Translations under genes and position numbers: made by a program
Notes under the pieces: model-generated
The model's input: only the letters and a program-made list of their open reading frames with translations
The model's database searches: none
Told to the model about the DNA's origin: nothing
DNA from: a virus
Strand: one strand, 5' to 3'
Virus record (IMG/VR): IMGVR_UViG_3300032223_000633
Coordinates: 1 to 54,752 of that record
DNA: 54,752 bases
Shown here: positions 50,061 to 54,752 of the stretch, piece after piece
Position numbering within the stretch: the stretch's first letter is position 1
Layout: every line of letters begins with the position of its first letter

Positions 50061-52733
50061 TTATAATTTAGATTTTATATAATCTATTTGAGTTTTTTGT
50101 TCTTTCAATGCTTCAATTAAAAGAGGAATAATTTTTTCATATTGCACTGTTAAATATTTTTCACCAGATATACTCTGTCCATATTTATTACTGTCAAAAG
50201 GAGCAGGTCTAATCACTTCAGGTAATATTTTTTCAATTTGTTGAGCGAGAACACCAACTTGTCTTTTTTTATTTGTATATCCATACTTATGTGCAATTTC
50301 ATTTGATTCATAATAAACACCTTCAACTTCATTGATCTTTTTCAAAGGTTCTTCAATATTACCTTTTATATTTTTCAATCTTCTATCAGAATAATACGCA
50401 ATAATGTTACCAGTAGCACGTACCTCACCAGTACCATATGTTGCAGTATTAACACCTACAGAATTTACTTGTGTTATTGGACCACCTGAAGGACCAGTGG
50501 CACCTCCAGGACCCGTAGGACCACCAGGACCTGTAGGACCAGTAGCACCTCCAGGACCCGTAGGACCACCAGGACCTGTAGGACCAGTAGCACCTCCAGG
50601 ACCTGTAGGACCACCAGGACCTGTGGGACCAGTAGCACCTCCAGGACCTGTAGGACCACCAGGACCTGTAGGTCCAGTGGCACCGCCACCACCTGTAGGA
50701 CCTTGAAAACCTGAAGGACCAGTTCCTCCTCCACCGCCTTGAGCACCTGGTGCACCAGGACCTCCAGTTGGACCTTGAACACCTGAAGGACCAGTACCAC
50801 CTCCTCCACCAGTTGGACCTTGAACGCCTGTAGGTCCAGACCCTCCAGCACCACCTTGAGCACCCGTAGCACCACCACCACCTGTAGGACCTTGAACGCC
50901 TGTAGGTCCAGACCCTCCAGCACCACCTTGAACACCTGTAGGACCACCACCGCCCGTAGGACCTTGAACACCTGTAGGACCACCACCGCCCGTAGGACCT
51001 TGAAAACCTGAAGGACCAGTTCCTCCTCCACCGCCTGCTACACCAGAAACACCTGTGGCTCCAGTACCACCAGTTGGAGCTTGAACCCCTGTCGGACCAG
51101 TTGGACCTTGAACACCTTGAAATCCTGCAGCACCACCCGCACCTTGAAACCCAGAAACACCAGTGACATTCGTAACACCAGTTGGACCAGTTGGAGCTTG
51201 AACACCCGTTGCACCCGTAGGACCTTGAACGCCTTGAAATCCTACAGCACCACCCGCACCTTGAAACCCAGCAACACCAGGAACACCTGTGGCTCCAGTA
51301 CCACCAGTTGGAGCTTGAACTCCTGTCGCACCAGTAGGTCCTTGAACGCCTTGAAATCCTGCAGCACCACCCGTACCTTGAAACCCAGCAACACCAGGAA
51401 CACCTGTGGCTCCAGGAACACCAGTTGGTCCCTGAACACCCGTTGCACCAGTAGGTCCTTGAACACCTTGAAATCCTGCAGCACCACCCGTACCTTGAAA
51501 CCCAGCAACACCAGGAACACCTGTGGCTCCCGTACCACCAGTTGGTGCTTGAGCACCCGTTGCACCAGTAGGTCCTTGAACACCTTGAAATCCTGCAGCA
51601 CCAATAGTACCTTGAACTCCTATTACTCCTTGAACACCTGCTACACCACTAGTACCTTGTGGTCCCTGAACTCCTGTCGCACCAGTTGGACCTTGAGGTC
51701 CTTGAGCACCTGCTACACCACTAGTACCTTGAAATCCTGTTACTCCTTGAACACCAGCAACATTAATAAGCCCCTGTGGTCCCTGAACACCCGTTGCACC
51801 AGTAGGTCCTTGAACACCTTGAAATCCTGTTGCACCCTGTGTACCTTGAAATCCTGTTACTCCTTGAACACCAGCAACATTAATAAGCCCCTGTGGTCCT
51901 TGAACACCAGTTGCACCAGTAGGTCCTTGAAAACCTTGAGCACCAGGAAATCCTGTTGGGCCTTGAATACCTTGAACACCAGCAACACCAGTAGTACCAG
52001 TTGCACCTATTGGACCTGCAACACCTTGAAAACCTACTAATCCTTGAATACCTTGAGGACCTTGAGCGCCTTGAGCACCAGATGACCCTTGAGCACCTTG
52101 AATACCTTGAAAACCAGTTGGACCTTGAACACCTTGCGGACCTTGTAATCCAGGTGACCCTTGTGGTCCTTGTGTACCTTGAAATCCCAATGCACCTTGT
52201 ATACCTTGAGCACCAGTTAAACCTGCATATCCTTGAGCACCTTGAGCACCTTGCACACCTGATGCACCTTGAGCACCTTGCACACCTTGTGGTCCTTGAA
52301 TACCAGACACACCTGTAGTACCTTGCACACCTGCAATACCTTGTGGTCCTTGAACACCAGTAGTGCCAATAGCACCTTGAGCACCCTGTGGACCTTGAGC
52401 ACCTTGCACACCAGATACACCTGCTATACCAGTAACTCCAATATTACCTGTAGGTCCTTGTGTACCATTATATCCTTGGGCACCTTGAATACCTTGTGGA
52501 CCTTGAGCACCTTGAACACCTGCAATACCCATGTCACCTTGTTGTCCAATAGAACCTTGATTACCCTGAGCACCTTGAACACCCTGTCTACCTTGAAATC
52601 CAGATACGCCTTGTGGACCTTGAGGACCTAATAGATTAGTTGTTGACCCAACCCAATTGCCAGAAGAATCAACAATGCTATTGGTACCTACAGTTATACC
52701 ATTTTTAACAATAAAATTATTTGTTATAGCCAA
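50061..52733 (-). CDS. Collagen-like fibre protein with S74-type chaperone end
   Basis: An 890-residue protein. Residues 1-35 are a virion-attachment-like start ([20 protein letters not shown]). About residues 37-770 are Gly-X-Y repeats, rich in Gln, Thr and Ala at Y, with Pro at X and some Pro at Y (GFP, GVP, GSP) and no Lys. The C-terminal 110 residues are a peptidase S74 intramolecular chaperone: [57 protein letters not shown]. Trimeric collagen-like tail fibres are expected. The start is a TTG at 52733 with AGAGGTAA upstream. Confidence 0.93.
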   Translation of the reverse strand: MAITNNFIVKNGITVGTNSIVDSSGNWVGSTTNLLGPQGPQGVSGFQGRQGVQGAQGNQGSIGQQGDMGIAGVQGAQGPQGIQGAQGYNGTQGPTGNIGVTGIAGVSGVQGAQGPQGAQGAIGTTGVQGPQGIAGVQGTTGVSGIQGPQGVQGAQGASGVQGAQGAQGYAGLTGAQGIQGALGFQGTQGPQGSPGLQGPQGVQGPTGFQGIQGAQGSSGAQGAQGPQGIQGLVGFQGVAGPIGATGTTGVAGVQGIQGPTGFPGAQGFQGPTGATGVQGPQGLINVAGVQGVTGFQGTQGATGFQGVQGPTGATGVQGPQGLINVAGVQGVTGFQGTSGVAGAQGPQGPTGATGVQGPQGTSGVAGVQGVIGVQGTIGAAGFQGVQGPTGATGAQAPTGGTGATGVPGVAGFQGTGGAAGFQGVQGPTGATGVQGPTGVPGATGVPGVAGFQGTGGAAGFQGVQGPTGATGVQAPTGGTGATGVPGVAGFQGAGGAVGFQGVQGPTGATGVQAPTGPTGVTNVTGVSGFQGAGGAAGFQGVQGPTGPTGVQAPTGGTGATGVSGVAGGGGGTGPSGFQGPTGGGGPTGVQGPTGGGGPTGVQGGAGGSGPTGVQGPTGGGGATGAQGGAGGSGPTGVQGPTGGGGGTGPSGVQGPTGGPGAPGAQGGGGGTGPSGFQGPTGGGGATGPTGPGGPTGPGGATGPTGPGGPTGPGGATGPTGPGGPTGPGGATGPTGPGGPTGPGGATGPSGGPITQVNSVGVNTATYGTGEVRATGNIIAYYSDRRLKNIKGNIEEPLKKINEVEGVYYESNEIAHKYGYTNKKRQVGVLAQQIEKILPEVIRPAPFDSNKYGQSISGEKYLTVQYEKIIPLLIEALKEQKTQIDYIKSKL
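50501..50680. repeat. Four tandem 45-bp repeats in the first collagen-like gene
   Basis: Four near-identical 45-bp units, each encoding five Gly-X-Y triplets ([15 protein letters not shown]). Differences between units are single synonymous bases, indicating recent duplication. The count could change by recombination or be miscounted in assembly. Confidence 0.9.
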
Positions 52734-52735
52734 AA

Positions 52736-54752
52736 TTAATTACCTCTATCTTTTATTTTTAACATCAATTCTGCAATAATCTTTTGTTGTTCTTTAATTG
52801 CTTGTATAATGATAGGCACCATTTTCTCGTATTGTATAGTTAAATAGTTATGACCACTTTTACTACCACCAATCTCATCAGTATCAAAAGGTGCTGGATG
52901 AACAATTTCAGGTACTTGTGTTTCAACTTGTTGTGCTATTAATCCTACATGTTGTCTTTCATCTCTAACATATCCATATTGTTCTGCAAGTCTATTCTGT
53001 TTATAATAAATTCCTGTTAAACTCATTACTTTTTCTAAACAATTTGCTATAACTTCAATTTTAGTCTTTAATCTTTTATCAGAATAGAAACCTGTGATAT
53101 CACTAGATGCACGAAGTTCTCCTGTTGGACCAACTGAAGCATTAATTCCTAAAGCAGATGGTGCATAATTGTCACTTGTTCCAGTCACACCCGTAGGACC
53201 TGTGGGGCCTGTGGGACCAGGAGCACCAGTAGGACCAGTACCGCCTTGTGGACCTGTGGGACCAGTACCGCCTGCTGGACCAGTACCGCCTTGTGGACCT
53301 GTGGGACCAGGAGGACCTACAGGACCAGTACCGCCTTGTGGACCTGTGGGACCAGGAGGACCTACAGGACCAGTACCGCCTTGTGGACCTGTGGGACCAC
53401 TACCTCCAGTTGGACCTTGAAATCCTGAAGGACCCCCACCACCAGTTGGACCTTGTGTACCAGAAGGACCAGTTGGTCCTTGAACACCTTGAAATCCTGA
53501 AAAGCCAGTTGGTCCAGGTGGGCCTACTGGTCCTTGAAATCCTGCAGGTCCAGTTGGACCGCCAGGTCCTTGAACACCAGAAGGTCCAGGTGGGCCTACT
53601 GGTCCTTGAAATCCTGTAGGTCCAGTTGAACCGCCAGGTCCTTGAACACCAGAAGGTCCAGGTGGGCCTACTGGTCCTTGAAATCCTGTTGGACCAGAAC
53701 CACCTTGTGGTCCTTGAAATCCTGCAACACCAAGAGTACCTTGAACACCTTGTCTACCTTGAAACCCCGCAGGTCCAGTTGATGCACCTTGAACACCTTG
53801 AACACCTGGTGCACCAGCACCACCTTGTGGTCCTTGAGCACCTGGACCACCAGTAGGTCCTTGAACACCTTGAAAACCTTGAAACCCTTGAGGACCAGTT
53901 GATGCACCTTGAACACCTTGAACACCTGGTGCACCAGCACCACCTTGTGGTCCTTGAGCACCTGGACTACCAGTAGGTCCTTGAACACCTTGTCTACCTT
54001 GAAACCCCGAAGGTCCAGTTGATGCACCTTGAACACCTTGAACACCTGGTGCACCAGCACCACCTTGTGGTCCTTGAGCACCTGGACTACCAGTTGGTCC
54101 TTGAACACCTTGAAAACCTTGAAACCCTTGAGGACCAGTAACAGTACCTTGAACACCTTGAACACCTGGTGCACCAGCACCACCTTGTGGTCCTTGAGCA
54201 CCCGGACTACCAGTTGCACCTTGAACACCTTGTCTACCTTGAAATCCTTGAGGACCAGTAACAGTACCTTGTGGTCCTTGAACACCTGGTGCACCAGCAC
54301 CACCTTGTGGTCCTTGAGCACCTGGACTACCAGTTGGTCCTTGAACACCTTGAAAACCTTGAAACCCTTGAGGACCAGTAACAGTACCTTGCACACCCTG
54401 AACACCTGCAGGTCCAGTACCACCTTGTGGTCCTTGAGCACCTGGACTACCAGTTGGTCCTTGAACACCTTGAAAACCTTGAAACCCTTGAGGACCAGTA
54501 ACAGTACCTTGAACACCTTGCACACCTGATGCACCCGCAGGTCCTTGAGCACCTTGCACACCAGTAAATCCTTGAGCACCTTGCACACCCTGATAACCTT
54601 GAAACCCTTGAGGACCAGTAACAGTACCTTGTATACCTTGAACACCCGCAACTCCTTGTGGTCCTTGTGGACCCTGAGCGCCTTGAACACCTGAAGGTCC
54701 TTGAACACCTTGTCTACCTTGAAATCCTTGAAAACCAGCAATTGCACTCTGA
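52736..54752 (-). CDS. Second collagen-like fibre protein with S74-type end, 5' end beyond the window
   Basis: At least 672 residues; the reading frame stays open to base 54752, so the true start lies outside. It is Gly-X-Y repeats throughout up to about 175 residues from the end, with regular breaks (GTVT or GAST) every 40 residues, and Y-position Pro in GSP, GAP and GPP. The C-terminus [39 protein letters not shown] and [20 protein letters not shown] is an S74 chaperone similar to that of the adjacent gene. The two fibres are likely paralogues. Two bases separate it from the next start. Confidence 0.92.
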   Translation of the reverse strand, partial: QSAIAGFQGFQGRQGVQGPSGVQGAQGPQGPQGVAGVQGIQGTVTGPQGFQGYQGVQGAQGFTGVQGAQGPAGASGVQGVQGTVTGPQGFQGFQGVQGPTGSPGAQGPQGGTGPAGVQGVQGTVTGPQGFQGFQGVQGPTGSPGAQGPQGGAGAPGVQGPQGTVTGPQGFQGRQGVQGATGSPGAQGPQGGAGAPGVQGVQGTVTGPQGFQGFQGVQGPTGSPGAQGPQGGAGAPGVQGVQGASTGPSGFQGRQGVQGPTGSPGAQGPQGGAGAPGVQGVQGASTGPQGFQGFQGVQGPTGGPGAQGPQGGAGAPGVQGVQGASTGPAGFQGRQGVQGTLGVAGFQGPQGGSGPTGFQGPVGPPGPSGVQGPGGSTGPTGFQGPVGPPGPSGVQGPGGPTGPAGFQGPVGPPGPTGFSGFQGVQGPTGPSGTQGPTGGGGPSGFQGPTGGSGPTGPQGGTGPVGPPGPTGPQGGTGPVGPPGPTGPQGGTGPAGGTGPTGPQGGTGPTGAPGPTGPTGPTGVTGTSDNYAPSALGINASVGPTGELRASSDITGFYSDKRLKTKIEVIANCLEKVMSLTGIYYKQNRLAEQYGYVRDERQHVGLIAQQVETQVPEIVHPAPFDTDEIGGSKSGHNYLTIQYEKMVPIIIQAIKEQQKIIAELMLKIKDRGN
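53225..53400. repeat. Tandem Gly-X-Y repeats (PP-rich) in the second collagen-like gene
   Basis: Repeats of about 45 bp encode units like [15 protein letters not shown]. Units are almost identical at the DNA level. Confidence 0.8.
53520..53690. repeat. Three tandem repeats of about 63-69 bp in the second collagen-like gene
   Basis: Repeated blocks encode [18 protein letters not shown] followed by GPGG. Successive copies differ by a few bases (GST or GPT variants), consistent with local duplication. Confidence 0.75.
53760..54640. repeat. Regular 120-bp superrepeat, about seven to eight copies
   Basis: Units repeat every 120 bp (phase markers at 53770, 53890, 54010, 54130, 54250, 54370, 54490, 54610). 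Each codes 13 Gly-X-Y triplets plus one extra residue, so the collagen frame is broken by GTVT or GAST exactly every 40 residues. The two break types form two blocks: GAST in the three low-coordinate units, GTVT in the others. Confidence 0.9.

Noticed and set aside
53760-54640. Regular 120-bp repeats as a CRISPR array
   Set aside because: There is no short palindromic repeat with unique spacers; the whole unit is conserved and codes in-frame Gly-X-Y triplets.
53668-54747. Long open frame of 359 codons inside the second collagen-like gene, and similar frames on both strands (50474-52631, 53169-54529)
   Set aside because: Periodic Gly-X-Y codons keep other frames open; the products are low-complexity shadows with no ribosome sites, and the collagen frame ends in an S74 domain.
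1-54752. tRNA genes, integrase or lysogeny functions, insertion sequences
   Set aside because: None was recognised. Gaps between genes are at most about 120 bases and are accounted for by promoters, leaders and terminators.

Overview
This window is part of the genome of a T4-like myovirus (straight-tailed Caudoviricetes) with AT-rich DNA. It carries the T4 core set: replisome, recombination, late sigma factor, and head, neck and tail genes. It also carries accessory genes of the kind found in T4-like phages of aquatic bacteria: a small heat-shock protein, peptide deformylase, a MazG-like protein, a CobS-like AAA+ ATPase and collagen-like fibres. There are no integration genes and no tRNA was recognised. 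The host cannot be named from the sequence. Low GC and gene content point towards phages of marine or freshwater bacteria such as the pelagiphage/cyanophage group (inference).

Nearly everything is on the minus strand, so transcription runs from high to low coordinates. Region 1 (54752-45522): two collagen-like fibre genes with S74-type C-termini, two 2OG-Fe(II) dioxygenases, a glycosyltransferase-dioxygenase fusion and a glycosyltransferase-methyltransferase fusion. Region 2 (45495-43234): a small fibre-like protein, an unknown protein and an asparagine-synthase-like protein. Region 3 (41678-43220): the only plus-strand genes, encoding a TRAP-type solute-binding protein without a signal peptide, a DUF2061 membrane protein and an unknown protein. 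Region 4 (41572-26860): the virion block gp13, 14, 15, 16, Dps, 17, 18, 19, 20, 67, core proteins, 21, 22, 23 and a tail-tube-like protein. Region 5 (26826-20086): uvsY, uvsW, an Sm-like protein, gp55, a nucleotidyltransferase, gp47, gp46 and peptide deformylase. Region 6 (20089-12459): a dioxygenase, GNAT, a methyltransferase, a CobT/VWA-CobS-like pair, an HTH protein and a glycosyltransferase. Region 7 (12456-945): DUF3310, gp45, gp44, gp62, regA, hsp20, MazG-like, Sm-like, gp43, uvsX, gp41 and a second methyltransferase. The left edge holds a possible PD-(D/E)XK protein and a partial gene.

Two promoter classes are visible. Near-perfect sigma70 promoters (TTGACA, 16-17 nt, TATAAT-like) precede early genes. 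TATAAATA late boxes, the kind recognised by gp55-type sigma factors, precede gp18, gp67, gp22, the tail-tube-like gene, the fibre-like gene, the plus-strand cassette and the gene at 893. Rho-independent terminators follow gp23, gp19 and the HTH gene.

The most interesting signals are: (1) a collagen-like fibre operon with three dioxygenase domains and two glycosyltransferase fusions, which looks like a phage system for hydroxylating and glycosylating its own fibres; (2) an H-type pseudoknot at the predicted 5' end of the HTH mRNA; (3) a hairpin over the uvsY Shine-Dalgarno that the gene's own promoter would leave incomplete; (4) a late-expressed TRAP-binding-protein cassette; (5) a Dps with intact ferroxidase residues between the terminase genes; (6) a predicted leaderless late mRNA.
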